Positions 15,623-24,278 of a stretch of 33,407 bases of DNA are shown one piece after another. Each line of letters starts with the position of its first letter. Position 1 is the stretch's first letter. The notes under the pieces were generated by a model. The model had not been told where the DNA came from and did no database searches. It saw nothing but the letters and a program-made list of their open reading frames with translations. The position numbers and the translations under genes are program-made. The DNA is from Acetobacteraceae bacterium (lineage in GTDB: Bacteria > Pseudomonadota > Alphaproteobacteria > Acetobacterales > Acetobacteraceae), in the NCBI GenBank assembly GCA_947478535.1, contig CANJXD010000005.1, positions 1 through 33,407 on the forward strand. Reading direction: 5' to 3'.

Positions 15623-16276
15623 CTACAATGCGAGCAAGGCCGCAAGCCGCGCATCTTCCCGCCGCCGATGCGCCCGCGCCGCACCCTCGGCGCCCACGGC
15701 CTCCCCCATCACCACGGCGGCGACCAGCCGCGCGTGGTCCGCAAGGGCGGCCTGGCGCGCTTCCGCATCGAACAGCGCCGAGTTCTGCGCGGCCGTCAGG
15801 GATGGGGCCAGCGGCCGCAGCGTGGCCTCCAGGCCTGGATTGCCGCCGAGGTCGACCAGCAGGGCGTGGAACGCCGCATCGGCGGAGGCGAAGGCCTGGG
15901 CCGGGTCCGCCGCCGTCTCCGCCGCCCGCTGCGCCGCCAGCGCCGCCATCAGCGCCTGCCTTGCGGCCGCACCCTTCCCAGCCGCGAGGCGGGCGGCGAG
16001 GCCTTCCAGCACTTCCCGCAGCGGCGCCGCCGCGAGGATCGCGGCGGCGCTGGCCGCACGGACGGAAACACCGCGATGGGGGGTCGCGTCCAGCAGCCCT
16101 TCCGCCGCCAACCGCCGAAAGGCTTCGCGCACCAGCCCGCGCCCCAATCCGAATTCCGCGCAAAGCGCCGCTTCCGTCAGCCGCTGCCCGGGCGCGTAGA
16201 AGCCGCCCCGCACGCGGCCCCGTAACGCCGCGGCGAAGCGGTCGAGGCGAGTGGAGGGCAAGTCGGCAACCGTCAT
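15623..16276 (-). CDS. GntR-family transcriptional regulator with FCD domain
   Basis: A 217-residue regulator beginning MTVADLPSTRLDRFAAALRG. The winged helix-turn-helix reads RLTEAALCAEFGLGRGLVRE followed by RRLAAEGLLDATPHRGVSV (roughly residues 30-72). The remainder is an alanine-rich helical FCD effector domain with the expected ASADAAFHALLVDLGGN block. It lies 32 bases after the stop of the UMF1-type transporter gene and 69 bases before the JmjC-type oxygenase start, all on the minus strand, so it may be the distal part of the same transcript. Its target genes and ligand cannot be inferred. Confidence 0.88.
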   Translation of the reverse strand: MTVADLPSTRLDRFAAALRGRVRGGFYAPGQRLTEAALCAEFGLGRGLVREAFRRLAAEGLLDATPHRGVSVRAASAAAILAAAPLREVLEGLAARLAAGKGAAARQALMAALAAQRAAETAADPAQAFASADAAFHALLVDLGGNPGLEATLRPLAPSLTAAQNSALFDAEARQAALADHARLVAAVVMGEAVGAEGAARAHRRREDARLAALLAL

Positions 16277-16308
16277 CGGCCGAGGATACCGCCGGGGGGA
16301 CGGCGTCG

Positions 16309-17571
16309 CTACGTCTCCTCCCGCACCGTGGCCAGGATGGCGGCGCCGATGCCGAGGAAGACCAGCACCGTCGCCATGCCCAGCCGCTGGCTGCCCGTGG
16401 CATGCGTCACCGCCGCCAGCGCCGCCGGGCCAAGGAAGCCGGTGACGCGGCCAGACAGCGCGAACAGGCCGAAATGCGCCGCGAGTTCACCGGGCGGCGC
16501 GAGCCGCGCCATGAAGCTGCGGCTGGCCGCCTGGGCGGGGCCGAAGAACAGGCCGAGCGTCAGCGCCAGGATCCAGAACCCGGTCTCCGTCGTCGCCAGC
16601 AGCAGCAGCGTGCCGAGCACGACGATGACGCCGAGCGCGGCCAGCACCATGCGGCGGGACCCGATCCGGTCCTCCACCAGGGCGAAGCCGGCGGCGCCCA
16701 GCCCCGCCGTGATATTCATCGTGATGCCGAAGATCAGGATGCGGTCCAGCCCCATGCCGAAGACGCCGGCGGCATAGATGGCGCCGAAGGCGAACAGCGT
16801 GTTGAGCCCATCGGTGTAGAACAACCGCGCCAGCAGGAAGCGCAGCATCGCCGGGCGCTGGGGCAGGCTGCGGACCAGGGCCGAGACCTCCGCCCAGCCG
16901 CGCCGCGCCGCATCGCCCCAGGAACGGCGCGCGCCCGGCGGGTCTGGTACCGCCAGCAGCACCGGCCAGCCGAACACCAGCAGCCAGACGGACACCAGCA
17001 GCGCCGTTGCCCGCACATGTTCCGCCGCCCCGCGATCCAGCCCGAACAGCGCCGGGTTTGGCTGGATCAGCAGCACCAGGCACAGCGCGAGGCAGCACAG
17101 CCCACCGGCATAGCCCAGCCCCCAGCCGAGGCCGGACACCCGCCCCAGCCGGTCAGGCGTCGCGACCGAGGGCAGCATCGCATTGTAGAACACCGTGCCG
17201 AGTTCGAAGGCGATGGTGGCCAGGCCGACGCAGACCAGCGCGTAGATCGCCGCCCCAGGTTCCGGCCGCGCGAACCAGATCATCGCCGTGCTGGCGGACA
17301 GCACCAGTGTGAAGACGCCGAGCAGCAGCCGGCGCCTGCCACCGGCATCCGCCACCGCCCCCAGCAATGGGGAGAGCAGCGCCACGGCGAAGCCCGCGGC
17401 CGACTGCATCAGCCCCCATTGCGCCTGGCCCGTCGCCGGGTCGGCGGCGATGCCCTGGACGAAATAGGCGGCGATGACGAAGGTGGAGACGACGGTGGGG
17501 AAGGCGCTGTTCGCCCAGTCATAGAAGGCCCAGGCGAGGATGCGCCGGCGTTCGGTCCGATGCCCCGTCAT
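16309..17571 (-). CDS. MFS transporter, UMF1 (Atg22-like) family
   Basis: A 420-residue membrane protein beginning MTGHRTERRRILAWAFYDWA. The FYDWANSAFPTVVSTFVIAA segment is the signature of the UMF1/Atg22-type MFS group, and LARLFYTDGLNTLFAFGAIY is a second characteristic block. About 12 hydrophobic helices are visible. Atg22 in yeast exports amino acids from the vacuole; bacterial UMF1 proteins are of unknown substrate. The chosen ATG overlaps the stop of the DNA glycosylase gene as ATGA (17568-17571), so the two are probably coupled. An upstream in-frame ATG at 17628 lies within the glycosylase gene and is less likely. Its linkage to glutamate dehydrogenase makes an amino-acid role thinkable but unproven. 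Confidence 0.87.
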   Translation of the reverse strand: MTGHRTERRRILAWAFYDWANSAFPTVVSTFVIAAYFVQGIAADPATGQAQWGLMQSAAGFAVALLSPLLGAVADAGGRRRLLLGVFTLVLSASTAMIWFARPEPGAAIYALVCVGLATIAFELGTVFYNAMLPSVATPDRLGRVSGLGWGLGYAGGLCCLALCLVLLIQPNPALFGLDRGAAEHVRATALLVSVWLLVFGWPVLLAVPDPPGARRSWGDAARRGWAEVSALVRSLPQRPAMLRFLLARLFYTDGLNTLFAFGAIYAAGVFGMGLDRILIFGITMNITAGLGAAGFALVEDRIGSRRMVLAALGVIVVLGTLLLLATTETGFWILALTLGLFFGPAQAASRSFMARLAPPGELAAHFGLFALSGRVTGFLGPAALAAVTHATGSQRLGMATVLVFLGIGAAILATVREET

Positions 17572-18086
17572 GCCGCGAAGCCCAGCGCCCGCGCGCAGGC
17601 CGACCAATGATGCTTCTGCCGCCCCCAATGGCCGTTATTGCCGGACGGGCTGGGCAGCACGAAGACCTCGGGCTGTCGTCCAACAGACCGGCCAGGCCGC
17701 GCGCCGAAGCTGATATCCGCCTTGCGGAGGCCGAGGGCGATGCTCGCGGCTTCCTGGCTCGTGAAGGCGATGGCACGCGGCGAATAGAAGCGCATCGAGG
17801 CCCAGAAACGGTCGATGTCGAAATCCTCCACCCCCAGGTCACGATCCACACCGCTCCGGGACTTCGCAAGGTCGGTCAAGCCGATTCCCCGTGCCCGCAG
17901 TTGCGGATACTCGGCCGGGCGCAGGCGGCCAGCGGTGAAGCCGGCTTCCTCCAGCACCGGCCAGAAGCGGTTGCCGGGCTTGGCATAGTAGGCCCCGGCG
18001 CGGGCGGATTCCGGCCCCGCCGCGGTGCCACAGAAGACCAGGCGCAGCCCCCAGCCCAGCAGGTCCGGCAGGATGTCCGGCCTCAC
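17568..18086 (-). CDS. mug: Mismatch-specific uracil/thymine-DNA glycosylase (Mug family)
   Basis: Base-excision repair enzyme of 172 residues that removes uracil or thymine from G:U and G:T mismatches. The N-terminal catalytic segment reads LRLVFCGTAAGPESARAGAY then YAKPGNRFWPVL; E. coli Mug has GINPG at the first site, so the Asn is replaced by Ala here (GTAAG). The second loop reads VLPSPSGNNGHW where Mug has NPSGLS. It starts at a GTG overlapping the TGA of the glutamate dehydrogenase gene (GTGA, 18083-18086). Loss of the usual Asn in motif 1 is found in some related subfamilies with altered activity, so the exact lesion preference is open. Confidence 0.85.
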   Translation of the reverse strand: MRPDILPDLLGWGLRLVFCGTAAGPESARAGAYYAKPGNRFWPVLEEAGFTAGRLRPAEYPQLRARGIGLTDLAKSRSGVDRDLGVEDFDIDRFWASMRFYSPRAIAFTSQEAASIALGLRKADISFGARPGRSVGRQPEVFVLPSPSGNNGHWGRQKHHWSACARALGFAA

Positions 18087-21000
18087 GCCAGCGCCGCCAG
18101 GGCGCGCGTCGCGACGCCGATGGCGACCAGATCCCCGGCCGCCGCCGCATCCCGTGCCAGCCGCGCCGCGTCGCCCCCCTCAGCGGCCGCATGGGCCGCC
18201 CCATGGGCAAGCCGCGCCCGGGTCAGCCTTGCCTGCAAGGCGGCGAGGTCCACCAGCGCCTCGGCCCTTGCCCGCGCCGCGAAGGGGCCGGTGGCGCGGG
18301 CCGATTCCGTGGCGGTGCGCAAAGTCTCCAGCGCGAAATCCTCCCCCACCGCGCGCCAGGCCTGGGCCGCCTCGGCCGGGGGCGTGCCGGCCTCCGCCGC
18401 CAGCCGCACCACGGCCGGCGCAGCGGCGAGGCGCGGGGCGGCGCCCACCAGCACGGCGGCCTCCGCCGGCAGGCCAGCGGCCACCAGCGCGGCGACCTCG
18501 GGCGCCGAGCCCTCCGCCCCCACCAGCGCCGCGACGCCAGCGCCGAGGGCGGCAAGGGTCTCCGCCATGGGGGTCCCCGCCATGGGGATCTCCGCCATCG
18601 GGCTGGCCGCGGCCATCATCAGGTCCCGGCACGCCGCTTCCCCCAGCCGCCGCAACGCCAGCAGGGCGCCGAGCCGGGTTCCGGCATCGGCGGGGGCCGC
18701 ATCGATCGCCGCTGCCGCCGCCTCGATGCCGAACAGCGCCCCGGCCAGCCAGGCCGCGCGCGCCACCGCCGCGCCATCGCCCGCCGCGCCGCTGAGGCGG
18801 GCCAACGCCGCGACGCCCAGCCGGTTGGCCACCTGGTTGCACAGCGCCGTCGCCAGCAATTCGCGCCGCAGGCGATGGCGCGGGATCAGCGTGGGGAAGC
18901 GCGCTTGCAGCGCGGTCGGGAAATACGCCGCCAGCATCGGCGCCAGCGCCGCTTCCTCCGGCAGCGCGCTCGCCTCGATCGCCTCCGCCAGCCAGAGCTT
19001 GGCGAAGGGCAGCAGCGCCGCGAGTTCCGGGCGGGCCAGCCCCTCCCCGGCCGCGGCACGAGCACGGATGGCGGCCGCTTCGGGCAGGCCGGCCACGGCC
19101 CGGTCCAGGATGCCCGCCGCCTCCAGCCGCAGCATCAGCGCGGCATGGGCGGGCAGATCCTCCACCGCCGTCATGGCTTCCAGGCTGATGGCGATGGATT
19201 GCGCGGCGTTGTCGGCCAGCACGAGGTGCCCGACCTCCTCCGTCATTTCCGCCAGCAGGGTATCGCGCTGGCGGCGCGTCAGCGCACCCTCGGCTTCCGC
19301 ATCGGCCAGCAGGATCTTGATGTTCACCTCATGGTCGGAGGTGCTGACCCCCGCGGAATTGTCGAGCGCATCGGTGTTGAGCCGGACGCCGGCGCGCGAT
19401 GCCTCGATACGCCCGGCCTGGGTCACGCCGAGGTTGGCGCCTTCCCCCACCACGCGGGCGCGGAGATCCCGGCCATCGACGCGGATCGCGTCATTGGCGC
19501 GGTCCCCGGCCTCCGCCTGGGTTTCCGTGCCGGCCTTCACATAGGTGCCGATGCCACCGAAATACAGCAGGTCGACCGGCAGCAGCAGGATCGCGCGCAG
19601 GATGGCGGCGGGTTCCGCGCGGTCCTGCGCGATGCCGAGCAGCGCCCGCGCCTCGGCGCTCAGCGGCAGGGTGCGGGCGTTGCGCGGCAGGATGGCGCCG
19701 CCGCGGGAAAGCAGCCGCGCGTCGTAATCGGCCCAGGAGGAACGCGGCAACGCGAACAGCCGCGCGCGTTCGGCGTGGGACACCGCCGGATCGGGATCGG
19801 GGTCGAGGAAGATGTGCCGATGGTCGAAGGCGGCGACCAGCTTCGTCTTCGCCGAGATCAGCAACCCATTGCCGAACACGTCACCCGACATGTCGCCGAC
19901 ACCCGCGCAGGTGAACTCGGCGTCCTGCACGCCCGCGCCGCGCAACTCGGAAAAATGGCGGTCGATCATCACCCAGGCGCCGCGGGCGGTGATGGCCATG
20001 CCCTTGTGGTCGTAGCCCGCCGAGCCACCGCTCGCGAAGGCATCGCCCAGCCAGAAGCCATATTCGGCGGACAGCCCATTGGCGATGTCGCTGAAGCTCG
20101 CCGTGCCCTTGTCGGCGGCGGCGACGATGTAGGGGTCCTCCCCATCGCGGGGCACCACCTGCGGCGGTGGCGTCACGGACCCGTCGGCGGCGTAGTTGTC
20201 CGTCAGGTCCAGCATGCCGCGCACCAGGGTTTTGTAGCAGGCGATGCCTTCGGCCATGAACGCCTCCCGCTCCGCGGTGGGCGGCGGGTGCTTGAGGATG
20301 AAGCCGCCCTTGGCGCCGGTCGGCACGATGATGACGTTCTTCAGCCGCTGCGCCTTCATCAGCCCCAGCACTTCCGTGCGGAAATCCTCCCGCCGGTCGG
20401 ACCAGCGGATGCCACCGCGGGCGACGGGACCGGCGCGGAGGTGGCAGCCTTCCATGCGGGGGGAATGCACGAAAATCTCCCGCCACGGGCGGGGCAGCGG
20501 CATGTCGCCGGCCTTCGCGCTGTCGATCTTGAACGAGAGAAATTCCTTCGCCGCGAAGAAATTGGTGCGCAACATCGCATCCAGCACGGTGCGCAGCCGC
20601 GTCAGGATGCGGTCCTCATCGGGGTTGCCGATGCCATCCAGCAGCGTCCGCCAGGCGGCATCCAGCTTCGCCTCGTCGCGATCCGTAAGCACGGGGGCCG
20701 TAAGCCTGGGGGCCGTAAGCCCAGGGGCCATAAGCCCGGGGGCGAAGCGCCGATGGAACAGGTCGATGAGGATGCGCGCGGCATCGGGGTGCGCCGCGAG
20801 CGCTGCCTCCACACTGTCCTGCGCGAAGGGGAAGCCGACCTGCTTCAGCCAGCGATACATCGCCCGCAGCAGCCAGCAATCCTTCCAGGACAGTCCCGCG
20901 CGCAGCACCAGGCGGTTGAAGCCATCGGCCTCCACATCGCCGCGCAGCAGCGCGTGCAGCGCGGCGGTCACCTCCTCCAGCCGGTCGTCCTCGAAATCGG

Positions 21001-22876
21001 CACGGGCTTCAAGCCGGTAGGCATGCAGCACGACCACCGGCTGCCCCTGGGGATCCAGGCGATACGGCACCTCCTCGATGGCGCGCAGATCAAGGCTTTC
21101 GAACAGCGGCAGAGCCTCCGCCAGGGCGAGCGGCCCGCCCGGGCTTGCCAGCCGCAGCATCCTCGCGCGCGGCCCGGCGCCCGGCGGGCGCGCCAGGGTC
21201 GCCACCGGGTGGCCACCCTCGGCCAGGCCCTGCGACAGCCAAAGATCGCCGATGGCCTGATCCACGGTTTCCGCCTGGCGGTAGGTCGCGGGGAAGGCAT
21301 CGCGCCAGCGGGCGACCAGCCGGACACCTTCCTCCTCCCCCGCCTGCTGGAACAGCGCCTCCTCCAGCCTTTCGCGAAAGCCCCGCGCGGCTTGGGCGAG
21401 GGCGGCTTCCAGCGCGGCATCCTCCACCACGGGCACCGCGCCCGGCGTGGTGCCGATGACGAAATGGACGCGCGCCAGCGGCGCATCGCCCAGCAGCGTG
21501 TAGAAGGCGGAAAGCCGGCCGCCGAAGCTGTCCGCCAGCAGCTTGCCCACCTTCTCCCGCATCTGGGTGTCAAAGGTATCGCGCGGCAGCCAGGCGATGG
21601 CGGAGACGAAGCGCTCGAAGGGATCGCGCCGCAGCACCAGGGCGGCGCGCGGGCGGATGGAAAGGTCCAGCGCCCGCAGGCAGCCCGCGAGGATCGCCGC
21701 ATCCGGCGCCTGGAACAGCTCATCGCGCGGCCAGGTATCCAGGATGTTGCGCAGCGCCCGGCCATCATGGCTTTCGGGTTCCATCCCGGCAGCCAGCACG
21801 ATGCGGCGCACCTTTTCCCGCAGCAGGGGGATGGAGCGCGGGTTGCGGTTGTAGGCGGCGGCGGCGAACAGGCCGAGGAACAGCCTGAGCCCGCTGACGC
21901 GGCCTTCCTCATCCAGGATGCGGGTCATCACGACATCGGCGTGCTGCGGGCGATGGACGGTGGCGCGCATATTGGCCTTCGCCACCGTCACGGGATCGAT
22001 CCGCGCGAGGTTGGCACGCACGGCACCGGGCAGGGCGGTGGGGTCGCGCAGCGCATCGAAGACCGGCAGCGCGGGGTTCCGCAGCAGGCCCAGATCCTCC
22101 TCCGCCACCGCGGCAAGCCCCGCTTGCGTCAGCGACAGCCGGCGATGGCCGAGCAGGACGAAGTTATCCTCCGCCAACCAGCGCAGGAATTCGCGCGGCT
22201 CCGGCTCCGCCACCTCCGCGCCCGCCGCATCGAGGCGCGCGAGCATGACGGGGAAATCCGTCACCGCGAGGCGCAGATCGGCCATGGCGCGCACCAGCGC
22301 CGCTTCCACGGCGGACCAGTCGCTCGCCTGCCCCGGCTGCGGCCAGGCGCCGGCCAGCGGCAAGGTGGCGCCGGCGGCCAGCGTGATGCGCATCATGCTC
22401 TCGCGCGGCGCGGCGCCCTCCCCGGGGGTGGCGTCCTCCAGGGCGACCAGCATCCCCGCCGCGTCGCGGACCACCGGGATGACGGGATGCAACAATTGGC
22501 GCACCACGCGGCCCTGCACGGCCAAGGCTGCCAGGGCGCTGTCCACCAGGAAGGGCATGTCCTCCGTCACGATCTCCACCACCGCGGTGGCGGTGCGGCC
22601 GGGGCCGTGCCCGGAGGAGAGCCCGGGCAGCAGGATGCGCACCTTCGTCTCCCGCGGGCGGCGGTTGAGGGCGAAGGTGAACAGGCTGGCGGCGGCACCG
22701 GCCAGAAGGCCCGGGTCCATCGCGGCCAGTTCCGCGGTCGGCACCGCCGCGTGCAGCCGGGCGAGCAGCGCGCCGGCCATGGGCGGCAGCCCGGGGGCGA
22801 GCTGGCCCAGCGCCTGGCGCGCCGTCGCCAGAACCTGCGGGCGCACACCGTCGCCGGCGATCCCTGCTTCGGCCAT
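18083..22876 (-). CDS. NAD-specific glutamate dehydrogenase, large (180-kDa) type
   Basis: Catalyses NAD-dependent oxidative deamination of glutamate to 2-oxoglutarate and ammonia; 1597 residues, the expected size of this bacterial class. The N-terminal half carries the ACT-like regulatory segments. The catalytic core shows IIVPTGAKGGFILKHPPPT, GVGDMSGDVFGNGLLISAK and FDHRHIFLDPDPDPAVSHAE, all hallmark blocks. The start MAEAGIAGDGVRPQ at 22876 has a clear ribosome-binding site (GGAAGGAAAA); an upstream in-frame start at 22972 is less likely. Two pentapeptide repeat tracts are embedded: PMAEI-PMAGT-PMAET near the C-terminus (18561-18605) and an APGLT-type tract (20683-20742). The gene probably heads the minus operon with mug and the UMF1 transporter. 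Together with putA at the right edge it suggests active glutamate/proline catabolism. Confidence 0.96.
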   Translation of the reverse strand: MAEAGIAGDGVRPQVLATARQALGQLAPGLPPMAGALLARLHAAVPTAELAAMDPGLLAGAAASLFTFALNRRPRETKVRILLPGLSSGHGPGRTATAVVEIVTEDMPFLVDSALAALAVQGRVVRQLLHPVIPVVRDAAGMLVALEDATPGEGAAPRESMMRITLAAGATLPLAGAWPQPGQASDWSAVEAALVRAMADLRLAVTDFPVMLARLDAAGAEVAEPEPREFLRWLAEDNFVLLGHRRLSLTQAGLAAVAEEDLGLLRNPALPVFDALRDPTALPGAVRANLARIDPVTVAKANMRATVHRPQHADVVMTRILDEEGRVSGLRLFLGLFAAAAYNRNPRSIPLLREKVRRIVLAAGMEPESHDGRALRNILDTWPRDELFQAPDAAILAGCLRALDLSIRPRAALVLRRDPFERFVSAIAWLPRDTFDTQMREKVGKLLADSFGGRLSAFYTLLGDAPLARVHFVIGTTPGAVPVVEDAALEAALAQAARGFRERLEEALFQQAGEEEGVRLVARWRDAFPATYRQAETVDQAIGDLWLSQGLAEGGHPVATLARPPGAGPRARMLRLASPGGPLALAEALPLFESLDLRAIEEVPYRLDPQGQPVVVLHAYRLEARADFEDDRLEEVTAALHALLRGDVEADGFNRLVLRAGLSWKDCWLLRAMYRWLKQVGFPFAQDSVEAALAAHPDAARILIDLFHRRFAPGLMAPGLTAPRLTAPVLTDRDEAKLDAAWRTLLDGIGNPDEDRILTRLRTVLDAMLRTNFFAAKEFLSFKIDSAKAGDMPLPRPWREIFVHSPRMEGCHLRAGPVARGGIRWSDRREDFRTEVLGLMKAQRLKNVIIVPTGAKGGFILKHPPPTAEREAFMAEGIACYKTLVRGMLDLTDNYAADGSVTPPPQVVPRDGEDPYIVAAADKGTASFSDIANGLSAEYGFWLGDAFASGGSAGYDHKGMAITARGAWVMIDRHFSELRGAGVQDAEFTCAGVGDMSGDVFGNGLLISAKTKLVAAFDHRHIFLDPDPDPAVSHAERARLFALPRSSWADYDARLLSRGGAILPRNARTLPLSAEARALLGIAQDRAEPAAILRAILLLPVDLLYFGGIGTYVKAGTETQAEAGDRANDAIRVDGRDLRARVVGEGANLGVTQAGRIEASRAGVRLNTDALDNSAGVSTSDHEVNIKILLADAEAEGALTRRQRDTLLAEMTEEVGHLVLADNAAQSIAISLEAMTAVEDLPAHAALMLRLEAAGILDRAVAGLPEAAAIRARAAAGEGLARPELAALLPFAKLWLAEAIEASALPEEAALAPMLAAYFPTALQARFPTLIPRHRLRRELLATALCNQVANRLGVAALARLSGAAGDGAAVARAAWLAGALFGIEAAAAAIDAAPADAGTRLGALLALRRLGEAACRDLMMAAASPMAEIPMAGTPMAETLAALGAGVAALVGAEGSAPEVAALVAAGLPAEAAVLVGAAPRLAAAPAVVRLAAEAGTPPAEAAQAWRAVGEDFALETLRTATESARATGPFAARARAEALVDLAALQARLTRARLAHGAAHAAAEGGDAARLARDAAAAGDLVAIGVATRALAALA
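18561..18605 (-). repeat. Three 15-bp tandem repeats within the glutamate dehydrogenase gene
   Basis: Units TCCGCCATGGGGGTC, CCCGCCATGGGGATC and TCCGCCATCGGGCTG (plus-strand reading) follow one another without gap. They encode the in-frame pentapeptides PMAEI, PMAGT and PMAET. Multiples of three keep the frame, so expansion or contraction would only change loop length. Confidence 0.75.
20683..20742 (-). repeat. Four 15-bp tandem repeats within the glutamate dehydrogenase gene
   Basis: Units CCGTAAGCACGGGGG, CCGTAAGCCTGGGGG, CCGTAAGCCCAGGGG and CCATAAGCCCGGGGG are contiguous. They encode GLMAPGLTAPRLTAPVLT on the minus strand, a Pro/Leu/Thr linker just before DRDEAKLDAAW. Units differ by one to three bases, so this is not a sequencing echo. 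Confidence 0.8.
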
Positions 22877-22904
22877 CGGGCGTTTTCCTTCCGAATTGCC
22901 CCGG

Positions 22905-22920
22905 CGCGGACCAATCCGCG
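22905..22920. promoter_or_regulatory. Inverted repeat in divergent region gdh / JmjC-type oxygenase
   Basis: CGCGGA-CCAA-TCCGCG is a perfect 6-bp inverted repeat, 29 bases upstream of the glutamate dehydrogenase ATG, within the 169-base region between divergent genes (22877-23045). It could be an operator or a leader hairpin; nothing else in this region is clearly recognisable. Confidence 0.35.
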
Positions 22921-23045
22921 GCCGGGATGATGCGGAGGGTGGGCGCGGGGATGGCCTGACGGCAAGCGTCACGAAGCCTGCGCGGGCCCAAATGCCGGCG
23001 TGGCCATGGGTGCAACTTTTCGCGAAGCCGCGCTACCTTCGGAGA

Positions 23046-24278
23046 ATGATCGAGAACCTCGCCGCCCTGCTCGCCCCGATAACGCCGGAGCGCTTCTTTG
23101 CCGAGTTCCATGACAAGGCGCCGCTGCACATCAAGGGCGGCCCGGCGAAGTTCGCGCAGGTGCTGTCCTGGCGGCAGATCAACCGCCTGCTGGACATGAC
23201 GCATATCTGGACCTCGGTGTCGCTCAAGCTGGTGCTGGACAGCCAGACCATCCCGCCGGAGCAGTTCTGCACCCGCGCCACGGGCCGGGATGGCGGCAGC
23301 GTGCTGCAGCCCGATGCCCGGCTGGTGCAGGGCTGGATCGCCAAGGGCGCCAGCGTGGTGATGAATGATGTGGACAGCCTGACGCCGGGCCTCGCCAGCG
23401 TGTCGGACGCGATCGAGGCCGCCGGCCTCGGCAAGGCGCAGGGCAACGTCTACATCAGCTGGCAGTCCCACAAAGCCTTCCACACCCACTACGACACGCA
23501 TGATGTCTGGGCCGTGCAGGTGGAAGGGGAGAAGACCTGGAACATCTGGGAAGGGCGGGCCGAACAGCCCATTCCCCACCCGCTGTTCCGCGGCCAGGCG
23601 CAATCCCACCATGACGAGGCGCGCGGCAAGCTGCGCGCCAAGGTGCTGATGCAGCCCGGGGACCTGCTGTATCTGCCGCGCGGCTGGTATCACGATGCGC
23701 GGGCGGAAGCGCCCTCCTCGGTCCACATCGCCTATGGCGTGCATGCGCCGCTCGGGATGGATTTCCTGAACATCCTGACCGAGCGCGTGCTGTATGACGC
23801 CGAATTCCGCAAGCCGCTGCCGCGCCAGGATGGCAGCGCCCCCGCGCAATACGCGCTGACCCAGCGCGCGGCGCTGCTCGGCCAGCGGCTGGGCGAATTG
23901 TCGCGGGACCCAAAGGTGCTGCAGGTGCTGGCACAGTTCGCGGCGGAGTATCGGCATCGTCGCGGTGGTTTCGATATCCTTGCCTCGCGCGGTCTCGGCG
24001 GCCCGGCGCGCATGGTATCGGCCGGGGATGGCGATGCCGGTGGCGCCTTCCGTATCGTGGCCAACGGCGCGAAGCCGGTGCGGCGGGGCGCCGAATGGGT
24101 GGTGAAGACCGCGCAGGGGGCGATGGTGGTGACGCCCGCTGAAGCCGAGGCCGCGGGATGGCTGCTCGCCCGGCCGGATGTGACCGTGGCGGAGCTCGCC
24201 GCCCATGCGCCGGGGGTGGACGCCACCGGGCTGCTGGCCCGCATGGTGGCTGCCGGGCTGCTGGTGCCGGCGGCATGA
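23046..24278 (+). CDS. Cupin-4/JmjC-type oxygenase (ribosomal-oxygenase-like), copy 2
   Basis: A 410-residue 2-oxoglutarate/Fe(II) oxygenase. It starts MIENLAALLAPITPERFFAE, with FHDKAPLHIKGG resembling the N-terminal block of cupin-4 enzymes. The HxD motif is His148/Asp150 in FHTHYDTHDVWAVQVEGEKT, and the distal histidine is His216 in LLYLPRGWYHDA. It shares the HYDTHDV core with the protein at 14366-15553, so the two are paralogues, but flanking sequence differs widely. A GGAG lies only two bases before the ATG, too close for normal spacing, so the start is uncertain. The C-terminus (AWVVKTAQG-like region to the end) resembles a winged-helix fold. It is followed, with ATGA overlap, by an OmpA-like gene. 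Protein hydroxylase activity is inferred from the family. Confidence 0.86.
   Translation: MIENLAALLAPITPERFFAEFHDKAPLHIKGGPAKFAQVLSWRQINRLLDMTHIWTSVSLKLVLDSQTIPPEQFCTRATGRDGGSVLQPDARLVQGWIAKGASVVMNDVDSLTPGLASVSDAIEAAGLGKAQGNVYISWQSHKAFHTHYDTHDVWAVQVEGEKTWNIWEGRAEQPIPHPLFRGQAQSHHDEARGKLRAKVLMQPGDLLYLPRGWYHDARAEAPSSVHIAYGVHAPLGMDFLNILTERVLYDAEFRKPLPRQDGSAPAQYALTQRAALLGQRLGELSRDPKVLQVLAQFAAEYRHRRGGFDILASRGLGGPARMVSAGDGDAGGAFRIVANGAKPVRRGAEWVVKTAQGAMVVTPAEAEAAGWLLARPDVTVAELAAHAPGVDATGLLARMVAAGLLVPAA

Noticed and set aside
18191..22930. A 1579-codon open frame on the plus strand opposite the glutamate dehydrogenase gene
   Set aside because: It mirrors the codon bias of the real gene; it is His/Arg/Gln/Gly-rich with no recognisable domain, as expected for antisense frames in very GC-rich DNA.
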